Notes: generated by a model from the sequence alone, not told the origin. Shown: positions 1 to 10,105, counted from the stretch's first letter. The stretch is DNA of 64,000 nt from Sphingobacteriia bacterium RIFOXYC2_FULL_35_18 (GCA_001829005.1 MIAG01000009.1:603-64602), one strand, 5' to 3'. Numbers and translations are program-made.

Positions 1-17
1 TCAAGTAGCTAGCAATA

Positions 18-1445
18 ATGATTACTTTATTACTCATATTAACACCTCTGGTAGCCGGCTTAATTGCGTTTGTATTAAAGCAAGGTAATTCGGCTAAAAC
101 TTTTGCTTTGTTGGCATCAATCGCAACTTTAGCAATTGCATTGGTTGCCGTATTTACTCCAGGAGAAATAGGATACGACGCGGCTTGGTTAAATAATTTA
201 GGAAGTAGAATCACTTTAAAAGCAGACGGCATGGCTAAAATGCTGAGCTTGTTAACAGCTGTTTCCTTCCCTTTAATTTTTACTGCTGTTTACAATAATG
301 AATATAAAAATTCAGCTTCTTTTTATGGCTTGATGCTGTTGTCTCAGGCTGGATTGATGGGTGTATTTCTTGCATCTGATGCATTATTATTTTATTTTTT
401 CTGGGAGTTAGCATTAATTCCAGTTTACTTTCTTTGTTCTATTTGGGGAGGAGAAAAAAGAATTGCTGTTACATTTAAATTCTTTGTGTACACTTTTATA
501 GGGTCTTTATTGATGCTAATTGGTTTGTTGTTCATGTATTTTAACACAGCCGATCAGTCTTTTTCATTGCAGAGTTTTTATGCAGTAAAATTAACCGCTC
601 AACAAGAAACACTGATGTTCTGGTTATTCTTTATTGCATTTGCTATAAAGATGCCCATTTTCCCTTTTCATACCTGGCAACCAGATGCATACGAGCAATC
701 GCCTACTGCTACAACAATGGTAATGAGTGGAATCATGGTTAAAATGGGGGTATATGCAGTTATTAGATGGATACTTCCAATGTTCCCTAATGCTGCTGCA
801 CAATCAGCAAATTTGGTAATTATACTTTCTATTATTGGAATGATATATGCTTCATTAATTGCCATACGTCAAGATGATATTAAGCGTATGATAGCTTATT
901 CTTCCATTGCACATATTGGTTTAATGAGTGCAGCCATGTTTACCAATAATCAAACGGCAATGGACGGAGTGATGATTCAAATGTTTAGTCATGGAGTGAA
1001 TGTGATTGGCCTTTGGATTATTGCCGATTTAATTGAAAAACAATTAGGCACAAGAAATATGAGCCAGTTGGGAGGCTTAGCACAAAAAGCACCAGTGATG
1101 GCTATTTTATTAGTAGTCATGGCTTTGGCAAACGTAGCGTTGCCGCTCACCAATGCATTTATTGGAGAGTTCTTAATGTTTAATGGGTTGTTTCAATACA
1201 ATATGGTAATGGCTGCAATTGCGGGTATTAGTATTATTTTGGCCGCAGTATACACATTGAATATGGTGCAGCGTGTAATTTATGGTGAGTTAAATGTTAT
1301 TACGGAGAAAGCAACAGATATTCCTTTGAATGTAAAATTGGCATTAGTGATCATTACTTTACTGGTGCTTGTTTTTGGTGTATTCCCGCAACCATTGTTG
1401 AATTTAACTGGAGACAGTGTTTCAGCATTATTTGTAAAAAAGTAA
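18..1445 (+). CDS. nuoM: NADH-quinone oxidoreductase subunit M
   Basis: This is a proton-pumping antiporter-like subunit of respiratory complex I in the inner membrane. The 475-residue protein is almost entirely hydrophobic with about 14 predicted membrane helices. It has the family segments KMPIFPFHTWQPDAYEQSP (near residues 213-231), with the conserved Lys and the HTW-PDA motif, and IKRMIAYSSIAHIG near residue 290. Length is normal for NuoM. ATG at 18 fits the usual N-terminus. It is followed after 18 bases by nuoN, the standard end of the nuo operon. The first 12 bases of the window may be the last codons of nuoL (reading SSS-stop), but that is too short to claim. Confidence 0.96.
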   Translation: MITLLLILTPLVAGLIAFVLKQGNSAKTFALLASIATLAIALVAVFTPGEIGYDAAWLNNLGSRITLKADGMAKMLSLLTAVSFPLIFTAVYNNEYKNSASFYGLMLLSQAGLMGVFLASDALLFYFFWELALIPVYFLCSIWGGEKRIAVTFKFFVYTFIGSLLMLIGLLFMYFNTADQSFSLQSFYAVKLTAQQETLMFWLFFIAFAIKMPIFPFHTWQPDAYEQSPTATTMVMSGIMVKMGVYAVIRWILPMFPNAAAQSANLVIILSIIGMIYASLIAIRQDDIKRMIAYSSIAHIGLMSAAMFTNNQTAMDGVMIQMFSHGVNVIGLWIIADLIEKQLGTRNMSQLGGLAQKAPVMAILLVVMALANVALPLTNAFIGEFLMFNGLFQYNMVMAAIAGISIILAAVYTLNMVQRVIYGELNVITEKATDIPLNVKLALVIITLLVLVFGVFPQPLLNLTGDSVSALFVKK

Positions 1446-1463
1446 AAGACCGATTTAGTATTT

Positions 1464-2858
1464 ATGAACGCAATTATATTTTCAGCAATTCTAGGTGTGG
1501 TAATGATGTTTACAGGCATTTTTACCGATAAAAAACCGGTCATTACTTTAACTGCAATTATTTCGTTAGTTGTGTTACTAACCGTAAATATATTAAATAG
1601 CTATGGCTTGTTTTCTATTCAAATAGATACCAAAGACTTATTGCATTTTAATAAAATGGGTTTGTTCTTTAATACATTAATGATTGCTTCTACGCTAATC
1701 TTTGTTTTATTAAGTGGATCTGAAATAGAAAAAATCGGAAATAAAACAGCTGATTTTTATGCGCTTATTTTCTTTGTATTATGCGGAACCGCCATTCTTA
1801 CTTCTTATAATGGCATGTTGATGTTGTTTTTAGGAATTGAAATCTTGTCTATTCCATTGTATATATTAACAGGAGCGGATAAGCATAATCTTAAAAGCAA
1901 TGAAGCTTCTCTCAAATATTTTTTAATGGGTTCGTTTACAACTGGCATCATGTTGATGGGTATTGCTTTGTTGTATGGCGCTACAGGTACCTTTGGTATG
2001 GCTAGTGTTGGAACAGGAGCCCTGCCTCCATCATCAGGTGTTCAAGGCCCTGCATTTTTACAAGTAGCTGGATTACTTTTGCTTTTCGGTGCAATGTGTT
2101 TTAAAGTGTCTGCAGCACCTTTTCATTTTTGGACGCCAGACGTTTATGATGGAGCTCCAAGTGTTTTCACTTCGTTCATGGCTACTATAGTAAAGTCTGC
2201 TGCTTTTTTTGCATTCATTAAATTGTTTGCTTCCAACGCAACTTTATTGGGACCCACTTGGAATATTTTGCTCTCCTTTGTAATTGTTGCTACATTACTA
2301 GCAGGGAATATAACCGCTGTTTTTCAACGCAGTATCAAAAGGATGTTGGCCTATTCTAGTATTGCGCAAGTAGGATTTATGTTATTTGCTTTGTACAGCA
2401 ATAACGATTTAGGTACAGAGGGAATTATATTGTACACGGTTGCCTATAGTTTAGCAACCATCGGATTTTTTGCTATACTGATGAAAGTGAAAGATTATAC
2501 TTTCGATGGATTTAACGGGCTTGGATCTACTCAACCAGTTTTAGCATTTGTTGCTACCATCTGTTTATTGTCATTGGCTGGTATTCCATTAACTGCCGGT
2601 TTTTTTGCTAAATATTTCATGTTGGCTTCTGTAGTTAAAGCTGGTGGTCCCATCTGGATGGTTATAGTAGCTGTATTATTTGCAGCGGTAAGTGCTTATT
2701 ACTATTTCAAAGTAATACAAGCAATGTACTTTAAAGAAGGTCAACCAGAAACAAGTGAAATCTCTGGGGGATTCAAGTTTGGCCTGCTATTAGTGGCTGC
2801 TGCTATAGTACTAGTTGGCGTTCTTCCTTCAATAGTGCTCAATTGCTTCTATTTTTAA
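1464..2858 (+). CDS. nuoN: NADH-quinone oxidoreductase subunit N
   Basis: This is the third antiporter-like membrane subunit of complex I, 464 residues with about 13-14 hydrophobic helices. The family motif KVSAAPFHFWTPDVYDGAPS lies near residues 213-232, and IKRMLAYSSIAQVGFML lies near residue 291. These parallel the same positions in NuoM, reflecting their common Mrp-antiporter origin. It follows nuoM after 18 bases and is the last gene of the operon: the next gene (2922) belongs to another family and has its own promoter-like sequence. ATG at 1464 is the only sensible start. Confidence 0.95.
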   Translation: MNAIIFSAILGVVMMFTGIFTDKKPVITLTAIISLVVLLTVNILNSYGLFSIQIDTKDLLHFNKMGLFFNTLMIASTLIFVLLSGSEIEKIGNKTADFYALIFFVLCGTAILTSYNGMLMLFLGIEILSIPLYILTGADKHNLKSNEASLKYFLMGSFTTGIMLMGIALLYGATGTFGMASVGTGALPPSSGVQGPAFLQVAGLLLLFGAMCFKVSAAPFHFWTPDVYDGAPSVFTSFMATIVKSAAFFAFIKLFASNATLLGPTWNILLSFVIVATLLAGNITAVFQRSIKRMLAYSSIAQVGFMLFALYSNNDLGTEGIILYTVAYSLATIGFFAILMKVKDYTFDGFNGLGSTQPVLAFVATICLLSLAGIPLTAGFFAKYFMLASVVKAGGPIWMVIVAVLFAAVSAYYYFKVIQAMYFKEGQPETSEISGGFKFGLLLVAAAIVLVGVLPSIVLNCFYF

Positions 2859-2921
2859 CCACTCTTCATAATTAGACTGTTTACTGTAAAGGGTTTAATC
2901 ATTACGCTGTACCTTTAATTT

Positions 2922-4196
2922 ATGACAGCTTTTGACTCATTCACATTGGCATGGCGTACGGTAAAAAGCAATAAGCTTCGTGCGGGTATTACTATAGCTA
3001 TTATTGCTTTTGGTATTATGGCATTAATAGGGATTATTACTGCTATTGAAGCCATGAACCAAAGTTTGAAAGAGAGCTTTTCATCAATGGGTGCCAACTC
3101 CTTCAGCATTCGTTATAAGGATGCCAGGGCAAGAATGGGACCCAATAGTGATGAAGTGAAAAAAACCAAACGAGGGTTAAAAGAAAAGAAATCCAATCTA
3201 AATAAACCACTTCGATTAGAAGAAGTGGAGCGTTTTAAAGCCAATTATACTTTCCCGGGTGCATTGGTCAGTATTTATCGCAGAGGACCTGGCGGTCAAG
3301 AACTAAGATATGAGGACAGGAAAACCAATCCACAAATACTGGTTTGGGGGGGAGATGAAAACTATTTACTAGTTAATGGGTATACAATTCAACAAGGAAG
3401 AAATTTAAATAATCTTGACGTACAAAGTGGAAGAAACGTTTGTTTAATTGGAAGCAATGTGGCTACACGATTATTTGGCGAAAGACCAGAAAGATCTTTA
3501 GATAAAATTATTAAAGTAGGTAGTACACCTTATAGAGTGGTGGGTTTGCTTAAAAGCAAAGGTTCTAGCTCTATGCTCCGTCAAGATGATGTCATAGTAA
3601 CTTCTTATACCAATGTACGTAGGTATGCCAATATTGGACCTACTTATTTAATTGGCATCAATGTGACCGATATTAATGTGATTCCAGTTGCAACCGATGA
3701 AGCAACTTCAGTATTTAGAGCAATCAGAAAACTTCAGCCTACAGAAGAAGTGAATTTTGTGATTGAAAAAAGCGACAAGTTTGCGGAAATGTTTATTGGC
3801 TTTTTAAGCAGTATTACAGGTGCAGCAAGTGCCATTGGTTTAATCACTTTAATAGGTGCTGCAATTGGATTAATGAATATTATGCTGGTGGCTGTAAATG
3901 AGCGAACCAAAGAAGTTGGTTTAATAAAAGCAATTGGCGGCAAAAGCAAATATGTACGTCAGCAGTTTTTGTTTGAAAGTATGATCATTAGTTTGTTGGG
4001 TGCCATTTTCGGAATCATCCTTGGAATATTGGTAGGGAATGTGTTTGGAATAATATTAGACACAGGTTTTGTTGTTCCTTGGACATGGGTGTTTATTGGA
4101 ATAGTTATCTGCTCTGTAGTTGGTTTGGCAGCAGGTATTTATCCTGCTATGAAAGCAGCTAAACTGAATCCAATTGTAGCATTGAGATACGAATAA
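2922..4196 (+). CDS. MacB/FtsX-type ABC transporter permease
   Basis: This is an inner-membrane permease of the type VII (MacB/LolE) ABC superfamily. The 424 residues run: N-terminal membrane helix (residues 20-42, after the typical SFTLAWRTVKSNKLRAGIT segment), a periplasmic MacB-PCD domain (about 45-280), then three helices of an FtsX domain (about 290-415). The domain includes the ERTKEVGLIKAIGG coupling segment and ends GIYPAMKAAKLNPIVALRYE, which is characteristic. Such permeases use an ATPase encoded elsewhere and act on lipoproteins, peptides or exported substrates. No ATPase gene is adjacent in the window, so the substrate is unknown. A TACCTTTA sequence 5 bases before ATG resembles a Bacteroidota -7 box. 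Confidence 0.9.
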   Translation: MTAFDSFTLAWRTVKSNKLRAGITIAIIAFGIMALIGIITAIEAMNQSLKESFSSMGANSFSIRYKDARARMGPNSDEVKKTKRGLKEKKSNLNKPLRLEEVERFKANYTFPGALVSIYRRGPGGQELRYEDRKTNPQILVWGGDENYLLVNGYTIQQGRNLNNLDVQSGRNVCLIGSNVATRLFGERPERSLDKIIKVGSTPYRVVGLLKSKGSSSMLRQDDVIVTSYTNVRRYANIGPTYLIGINVTDINVIPVATDEATSVFRAIRKLQPTEEVNFVIEKSDKFAEMFIGFLSSITGAASAIGLITLIGAAIGLMNIMLVAVNERTKEVGLIKAIGGKSKYVRQQFLFESMIISLLGAIFGIILGILVGNVFGIILDTGFVVPWTWVFIGIVICSVVGLAAGIYPAMKAAKLNPIVALRYE

Positions 4197-4197
4197 G

Positions 4198-4911
4198 CTA
4201 ATTGCGTTTTTTGTCTTCCTTCAATTTATCGTTGATATAGTATTTGATATCTTCTTCTTTAGGATGTTTCCTTAGCCATTCGTAAGTTGGTCTATGACGC
4301 TGTACAAAATTTTGTAAAGCTTCATTTTTTAAACCACTGTATTTGGTTACGATCGATGCTGAAAAGCGATAATTGATGTATGCTTCTTTCTCACTATTGT
4401 TAAATAACTCAGTGGCTTTTCTTTTACTTTTTTCTCTGCTTGAAAGTCTATTTAAACTAATTCCAAAACCGGCTCCCGAATTAGATAATTCAACCGCTTT
4501 AACTGGGGGGCTAACCATTGATTCTTTAAAGTCAGCTATTCTTTCTAAACTGTCTAAACTATACTGACTAACACCAGAGTTTTGAACAGTCACATTGTTC
4601 AGGTTGCGACTGATGGGAACCAAGAACAATTCTAATGTATCGGAGGCTGCAATCAACCCACTATATAAAACAGTATCGTAGTGATAGCCTACTGCTGAAA
4701 TGGATAGGATATCATTTTTACTGATATCAATTTTGAATATCCCTTTATTATTAGTTACAACTGTTTTCTTTTTGTTGGTATTGGTAACGCTGGCTAATTC
4801 AATTGGCTCATTGCTGATGCTGTCTCTTAAATATCCCCAAACAATTTGTTGTTGAGCATTTGCTGCAAAACCAACCAATACCAATACCATTAAAAACAAT
4901 ATCTTTTTCAT
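4198..4911 (-). CDS. Secreted protein with carboxypeptidase-regulatory-like domain
   Basis: This is a 237-residue exported protein of unknown role. I place the start at the ATG at 4911, where the signal peptide MKKILFLMVLVLVGFAANAQ begins; an upstream in-frame ATG at 4935 would add eight residues before a normal signal sequence. Residues 25-100 look like a CarboxypepD_reg-like beta-sandwich (IVWGYLRDSISNEPIELASV), the plug-like domain common on Bacteroidota surface proteins. The C-terminal half is charged and helical with no recognised motif. It is convergent with the permease gene, the two stop codons being one base apart. Confidence 0.75.
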   Translation of the reverse strand: MKKILFLMVLVLVGFAANAQQQIVWGYLRDSISNEPIELASVTNTNKKKTVVTNNKGIFKIDISKNDILSISAVGYHYDTVLYSGLIAASDTLELFLVPISRNLNNVTVQNSGVSQYSLDSLERIADFKESMVSPPVKAVELSNSGAGFGISLNRLSSREKSKRKATELFNNSEKEAYINYRFSASIVTKYSGLKNEALQNFVQRHRPTYEWLRKHPKEEDIKYYINDKLKEDKKRN

Positions 4912-4967
4912 ACTGTAAAGATACAAATTACCCAAGGCATCTGCCTTTTTTGCTTAGTAAACACAAC

Positions 4968-4997
4968 AAAAAACCCACAGGCAATTATACCTGTGGG
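4968..4997 (-). terminator. Rho-independent terminator after the metalloprotease gene
   Basis: Read on the minus strand, an 8-bp perfect stem (CCCACAGG / CCTGTGGG, plus-strand arms 4974-4981 and 4990-4997) with an 8-base loop is followed by a run of six T. It lies 22 bases after the stop of the metalloprotease gene at 5020. Confidence 0.88.
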
Positions 4998-5019
4998 CTA
5001 TATTCAATTTCAAAAGACT

Positions 5020-7584
5020 TTATTTAGGGTCTAATGCAACTTTAATCCTTTCAGCTAAGTCAGCTAAATGAATTTTACTCATTTTGTCTGCTGCTGTTGC
5101 AGAAGCACTATTTAGTTGACTACGAAGACCTACTAATTGTGCACGTACAATTGCAGTAACGTCTGATTTCTTTGCATCAATACCTGCACTTGCTGCACCC
5201 CCAAAACTAATGGTGATTCCACCACCGGTTGTAGGAGCAGGGTTAATGATAGAAGTTAAACGATCTACATACACTCTTTGCAACATTCTCTTGTAAGTAT
5301 CAATGGCTTTCTTGCTGCTTAATTCATTAAATACGGTGCCTTGAACATCGTTCAATAATTCCATTGCAGTATAAGCTTTATCTGCGCCAAATCTTTCTGC
5401 ACTTAATTGTAAACGACCTAAACGATCGGTGCTAACAATACTATTTAATGTTCTTTCTTGTAAGCTCATTATAGGATCTGCGCTAATAGGATTATTAAAC
5501 TTATTCCACATTGCACGATCTACTAACCATGTTGGCGTTTCAAATACATTTTTATTGATAAATCCAACAGCTTCTTTCTGACGTGTTTTAGGAACAATTT
5601 CATAAACAGCTTCATTTTGTTCTACTGTTTTAAATGTTTCATAAACGCCACCAATATTGGTACTTACATGACCAATATATCTGTTAAACTGACCTAATGT
5701 TTGGCCATACATTGTAGCTAAATTATTGTACTGGTCACCTTCTTCTTTGGTCCACTCAGGTAAACCTTTCATTACACGCTTTAAATTCATTACACCATAT
5801 TCACTGGCTTTAACAGAATTATCACTTAAGTCTTCGCTTTGACTTCTAGGATCAACTCTATTACCACTTTCGTAAGTGCCAAACCAATGACGAGGATTTT
5901 CTTTTAAAGCAGCAGTAACCATTTTATTACTGTTCAACTTAGTTTCTTCTTCGGTGTTACCTGGAATATAACCATATCCCCATTTCATTGCCCATTTGTC
6001 GTAATCACCAATTCTTGGATATAATCCTTTTCTGCTGATATTGTCTTCTGGTTGTGCAACGTAGTTAAAACGAGCGTAGTCCATAATTGAAGCTGTGTGT
6101 CCATTTGCTTCAACCCACTGCTTATCTCTTAATTTTTCTACAGGAGTTTGGCTACTGCTTCCCATATTATGACGAAGACCTAATGTATGACCTACTTCAT
6201 GTGAAGAAACAAAACGAATTAAATCGCCCATTAATTGATCATCATATTTCATGCTACGAGCACCTGGATCATTTGGTCCTGCTTGTAACATATACCAATC
6301 ATGAACCAACTTCATTACGTTGTGGTACCAACCAATATGGCTCTCTAAAATTTCTCCACTTCTTGGATCGTGCACATTTGGTCCGTATGCATTGGCAATA
6401 TCAGAAGCAAAATATCGTACTACAGAAAAACGAGCGTCTTCCATGCTCATAGTAGTGTCGTTTTCTGGCCATTCTTTTCCAACAATTGCATTTTTAAATC
6501 CAGCTTTTTCAAAAGCTGCTTGCCAATCGTTAATACCTGCAATTAGATGAGAACGCCATTGCTTTGGTGTTGCAGGATCTATATAATAGATAATTTGTTT
6601 TTTAGGCTCAACCAATTCACCTCTTCTCCATTTTTCCCACTCACCATCTTTAGGCTCTAATCTCCAACGTACTGCAAAACTTACGTCTTCTACTTTTTGT
6701 TGAGAATCGCTATAGCGTACAAAATCGTCGGTAAAGTATCCAACTCTTTTATCTGCAATTCTACGCTGCATTGGAACTTTTGGTAATAGCAATAAAGAAG
6801 TATTGATTTCCATTGTTACTGCACCTGCATCTCTTGCAGCAGCAATTCCAGCTGCTGGAGGTAAACCTGGAATGCTTGGGCCAGCAACAGGAGATGACTG
6901 ATAAGTTTTTACAGTCACAATCTCTGTATTGATTGGGTAGGTGCTTATTTTAGCAACATATGAACGGTCTTGTGCTAGAACACTTAGACTATATCTTCTT
7001 TTGATGTTAGGATTAATGCTTACTGCTTGGTTATCACCTTTAAAGAATTCTGTAACATCAATGACTACTCCAGAAGAATCTTTGCCAAAAGCTGCAATTG
7101 GAAAAGCTGAAGCAATTGCGTTTAGGTTAGAATTAGTAACCGCTTTATAGATGTCTTGATTTTCTTCGGCTTGGTTTACCAAAGTAATGGTACGTAAGAA
7201 GACATTGTTATTGGGTCCTCTTTCAAATTTGATAGTCTGCTGGTTAGCAATTTCACCACCATAACCAGCGCCTGCTGGTACTTTAGCAAAACGTACAACC
7301 GATAAAATCTCTCTCCCTAAAATTGAGTCTGCAATTTCAAAGTAGTATTTGTCTTCTACTTTGTGAACAGTAAAAAGACCCGTTTTAGAAATTGCTTTTG
7401 ATGTAATTACATCCTTGTATGCTTTAGGCCCTTGTCTTTGAGCTCCTGGCATATTAGGCAAATTACCCATATTAGGCATTTGAGTACCCGTACCTGGTGT
7501 TTGAGGTGGGGTTTGAGGACGCTGTTGTGCAAACACGGATAGTGCAAGCATTAGCGCTGTGCTTGAGAATAATAGTTTTTTCAT
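5020..7584 (-). CDS. Large secreted zinc-dependent metalloprotease (DUF5117/DUF4953 type)
   Basis: This is an 854-residue exported protein with a signal peptide (MKKLLFSSTALMLALSVFA), followed by a Pro/Gln-rich linker. Near residue 460 it carries the extended metzincin zinc site HEVGHTLGLRH, in which the three His bind zinc and the Glu is catalytic. The N-terminal part matches the DUF5118/DUF5117 layout and the metal-binding part the DUF4953 layout of a family common in Bacteroidota. It presumably acts in the periplasm or outside the cell as a peptidase, but no substrate is known. It stands alone, divergent from exbB, with its own terminator. Length is typical of the family. Confidence 0.9.
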   Translation of the reverse strand: MKKLLFSSTALMLALSVFAQQRPQTPPQTPGTGTQMPNMGNLPNMPGAQRQGPKAYKDVITSKAISKTGLFTVHKVEDKYYFEIADSILGREILSVVRFAKVPAGAGYGGEIANQQTIKFERGPNNNVFLRTITLVNQAEENQDIYKAVTNSNLNAIASAFPIAAFGKDSSGVVIDVTEFFKGDNQAVSINPNIKRRYSLSVLAQDRSYVAKISTYPINTEIVTVKTYQSSPVAGPSIPGLPPAAGIAAARDAGAVTMEINTSLLLLPKVPMQRRIADKRVGYFTDDFVRYSDSQQKVEDVSFAVRWRLEPKDGEWEKWRRGELVEPKKQIIYYIDPATPKQWRSHLIAGINDWQAAFEKAGFKNAIVGKEWPENDTTMSMEDARFSVVRYFASDIANAYGPNVHDPRSGEILESHIGWYHNVMKLVHDWYMLQAGPNDPGARSMKYDDQLMGDLIRFVSSHEVGHTLGLRHNMGSSSQTPVEKLRDKQWVEANGHTASIMDYARFNYVAQPEDNISRKGLYPRIGDYDKWAMKWGYGYIPGNTEEETKLNSNKMVTAALKENPRHWFGTYESGNRVDPRSQSEDLSDNSVKASEYGVMNLKRVMKGLPEWTKEEGDQYNNLATMYGQTLGQFNRYIGHVSTNIGGVYETFKTVEQNEAVYEIVPKTRQKEAVGFINKNVFETPTWLVDRAMWNKFNNPISADPIMSLQERTLNSIVSTDRLGRLQLSAERFGADKAYTAMELLNDVQGTVFNELSSKKAIDTYKRMLQRVYVDRLTSIINPAPTTGGGITISFGGAASAGIDAKKSDVTAIVRAQLVGLRSQLNSASATAADKMSKIHLADLAERIKVALDPK

Positions 7585-7898
7585 TGTCGCAATTAGAATA
7601 ATTTTAAAAAATGCCTATAAAGATAGGGCTGTTGAGTTACCAACAATCAATTAGGGAGGCGGATTGGATGAATGGTGAACTTTTGAAATAAATCGGTAAA
7701 ATACAATGAAAGAATATTGTTCGCAAATTTGCTGCTTTAAATAAAATCCCTAATTTGTAACCCCTTTACGATGCGGATTTAAATTGTTTTGATGAATTTC
7801 AAACAAATTGATAATTCAGAATAATTTTCATTAGCATTGTGAAGTAATTTTTTAAACCATTTGTTATTTTTTTTAAAAAATCAAAAACCATTTGAGTC
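7585..7898. promoter_or_regulatory. Divergent intergenic region, metalloprotease / exbB
   Basis: These 314 AT-rich bases separate the start of the metalloprotease gene (minus) from exbB (plus). On the minus strand a TATCTTTA sequence near 7618-7626 resembles the Bacteroidota -7 box TAnnTTTG with its last base changed. No clear promoter was found for exbB, and there is no open reading frame or repeat of note. Confidence 0.4.
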
Positions 7899-8756
7899 AT
7901 GGCTGAAACAAAACCAACCGCTGCAGTGAAAAGTGCAACTTCTACTCAACCGAAGAAGAGCAGCAACATTATTTCTTGGATTGCTCCATTTGCTGGAGTT
8001 TTATTAGGGTACATTCTTTGGAGATTTGTACTAGGTACCAACAGTAATTTTACCAATCCAGATTTGGCTGGTGGTTTCTGGCCTAACCACAAAGGACCTT
8101 TAACTGGATTAGCTAAAATGTATGAAGGTGGTATCGTTGTACCTATCTTGATTGGTAACTTCATTATTGTATTGATCTTCGTTATTGAGCGTATGCTTAC
8201 TGTAGTAAAAGCTACTGGTACTGCAAACAATGCAGAATTTGTTCGTAGCGTGCAGTTTCACCTTGCTAACAAAGAAGTAGACAAAGCTTTGGCTGCTTGT
8301 GATAAGCAAAAAGGATCTGTAGGTAATGTAATGAAAGCAGGTCTTAAGAAGTACAAAGAAATGATTACCAATACTGAATTAGAAACTGAGCAAAAAGTAT
8401 TGAACATTCAAAAGGAAATTGAAGAAGCAACTGCACTTGAATTACCAATGTTAGAAAAGAACTTAGTATTCTTATCTACTATTGCTTCTGTAGCAACCCT
8501 ATTAGGATTGTTCGGAACGGTATTAGGTATGATTAAGTCTTTCTCTGCATTAGGAGAAGAAGGTGGTGGTGATGCTGCTCGTGAATTATCAAAAGGTATT
8601 TCTGAGGCATTGTTCAACACTGCATTGGGTATTGGTACTTCAGCTGTAGCGATCATTTTCTATAACGTGTTCACCACTCGTATTGATGGTATCACTTACG
8701 GAATTGATGAGTCTGGATTCACTTTAACTCAAAGCTTTGCTGCTAACTACAAATAA
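7899..8756 (+). CDS. exbB: MotA/TolQ/ExbB proton channel protein
   Basis: This is the inner-membrane stator subunit that uses the proton gradient to energise TonB. The 285-residue protein has an extra N-terminal helix (residues 24-45), a long helix near 80-105, and the conserved MotA/ExbB double helix near residues 190-260 (LEKNLVFLSTIASVATLLGLFGTVLGMI). It ends in a short cytoplasmic tail. The following genes encode two ExbD-like and two TonB-like proteins in the same direction, giving a complete TonB energy-coupling operon of the kind Bacteroidota use to drive SusC-type receptors. Confidence 0.93.
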   Translation: MAETKPTAAVKSATSTQPKKSSNIISWIAPFAGVLLGYILWRFVLGTNSNFTNPDLAGGFWPNHKGPLTGLAKMYEGGIVVPILIGNFIIVLIFVIERMLTVVKATGTANNAEFVRSVQFHLANKEVDKALAACDKQKGSVGNVMKAGLKKYKEMITNTELETEQKVLNIQKEIEEATALELPMLEKNLVFLSTIASVATLLGLFGTVLGMIKSFSALGEEGGGDAARELSKGISEALFNTALGIGTSAVAIIFYNVFTTRIDGITYGIDESGFTLTQSFAANYK

Positions 8757-8823
8757 TTTCAAATTATTTGTGGAATTGGTAAAGATTTGAATCTAATATA
8801 AGTGAACAGTAAAAAACAAAACA

Positions 8824-9474
8824 ATGGGTAGAGCCAAATTACCTCGGAAGAGTACAAACATCGATATGACCGCAATGTGCGATGTGGCCTTTCTCTTGTT
8901 GTCGTTCTTTATTTTAACGACCAAGTTTAAGCCTGCTGAAGCAATAGCAGTCACAACGCCAAAATCAGTTGCTGCAAAAGTGGCGCCCCAGAAGGATTAT
9001 GTGATGGTAATCTTAGATGCAAATGGCAAAGTGTTTCTTGAAATGGACGACGAGTCTAAAAAAGAAGCAATCGCTAATGCACTTAATTCATCTCGAAATC
9101 TGGGTCTAAACACTGCTGCTTTTAAAAAGTCGCTGTTTTATGGAGCTCCTTTCGGTAGCCTTGCATCATTCCTCGCCTTACCTGAAGATCAGCGTAAAGG
9201 CGATAAATTACCCGGTATTCCTGTATTGGATACGGCTAACAATGAGTTGGTTACCTGGATGAGATTAACTAAAGATGCTTATTTAGGTGAAAAAGAGCCT
9301 GCATTCCTTTTAAAGGGAGACAATATGGCTAAATATCCTGCTTTCAAAGCAATCATAGACGCTTTCAAGAAGAATGATATCTTGAAGTTTCAAATGGTTA
9401 CTAGCCCAGAAGCAGCACCAGTAGGAACGGATCTTTGGAAATTGAACCAGAAAGGGGAAAAACTAGAAGATTAA
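8824..9474 (+). CDS. exbD: ExbD/TolR-type biopolymer transport protein (first copy)
   Basis: This is the partner of ExbB in the proton channel. The 216-residue protein has one N-terminal membrane helix containing the pattern IDMTAMCDVAFLLLSFFIL (from about residue 13). The Asp in this helix is the family proton-carrying residue. A periplasmic domain follows. The protein is longer than classic ExbD (about 140 residues), with an insert in the periplasmic domain, as is usual in the first of the two ExbD genes in Bacteroidota. It lies 67 bases after exbB and 38 bases before the second exbD. Confidence 0.9.
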   Translation: MGRAKLPRKSTNIDMTAMCDVAFLLLSFFILTTKFKPAEAIAVTTPKSVAAKVAPQKDYVMVILDANGKVFLEMDDESKKEAIANALNSSRNLGLNTAAFKKSLFYGAPFGSLASFLALPEDQRKGDKLPGIPVLDTANNELVTWMRLTKDAYLGEKEPAFLLKGDNMAKYPAFKAIIDAFKKNDILKFQMVTSPEAAPVGTDLWKLNQKGEKLED

Positions 9475-9512
9475 AGGAAACTAATTTATAACGAAAACTA
9501 AATTCTACCGAC

Positions 9513-10070
9513 ATGGCAGAAATGGATACCTCGGGCGGCGGTGGCCACAAAAAAGGACCCGGCGTCAAGAAAGGAAAAAAACTATCAACCAGGGTTGACT
9601 TAACACCCATGGTGGACTTAGGTTTCTTGTTGATTACGTTTTTTATCTTCACTACAACCATGAGTCAACCAACGGCTATGAGACTCTTTTTACCAAAAGA
9701 TGCTGATAAGCCCGAAGACCAGAATAAAGCAAAAGAGTCAGGTGTTATCACTTTGTTACTAGGCAAAGACAACAACGTCTTTTATTATGAAGGCCAATTG
9801 GAAGTAAATGGATCTAATTTTAAATCATCCAACTTCAAGGAAATCAGAACTATTTTGATTGATAAGAAGCGAAATACTCCTGAAAAGGATTTGGTGGTTA
9901 TCATTAAGCCTTCTGCAGATTGTACTTATAAGAATGTAGTGGATGTATTAGATGAAATGGCTATTAACGTGCTTAAAAAGTATGCATTAGTTGATATTTC
10001 CGAAGGCGAAGCCGCTTTGGTAAAAATATCTGATGCAAGCGGAAGTGCAGGAGCTGGCGCATCGAATTAG
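9513..10070 (+). CDS. exbD: ExbD/TolR-type biopolymer transport protein (second copy)
   Basis: This second ExbD paralogue is 185 residues. A Gly/Lys-rich cytoplasmic start is followed by the membrane helix RVDLTPMVDLGFLLITFFIF (near residues 28-47), which carries the conserved Asp in the LTPMVDLGF motif, then a compact periplasmic domain. It is closer to standard ExbD than its upstream neighbour. The two probably form mixed or alternative complexes with the single ExbB. The C-terminus is Ala/Gly/Ser-rich and probably disordered. Spacing to the next gene is 35 bases. Confidence 0.9.
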   Translation: MAEMDTSGGGGHKKGPGVKKGKKLSTRVDLTPMVDLGFLLITFFIFTTTMSQPTAMRLFLPKDADKPEDQNKAKESGVITLLLGKDNNVFYYEGQLEVNGSNFKSSNFKEIRTILIDKKRNTPEKDLVVIIKPSADCTYKNVVDVLDEMAINVLKKYALVDISEGEAALVKISDASGSAGAGASN

Positions 10071-10105
10071 GATCAACAAGCAACTAACAAATAACATTTT
10101 TAACA

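Noticed and set aside
1..12. Last codons of nuoL
   Set aside because: The frame reads SSS-stop and the position is right, but 12 bases are too few to support a gene call.
6087..6550. Plus-strand open frames opposite the metalloprotease gene
   Set aside because: They lie wholly within the well-supported minus-strand metalloprotease, in its zinc-site region, and are shadows of its codon pattern.
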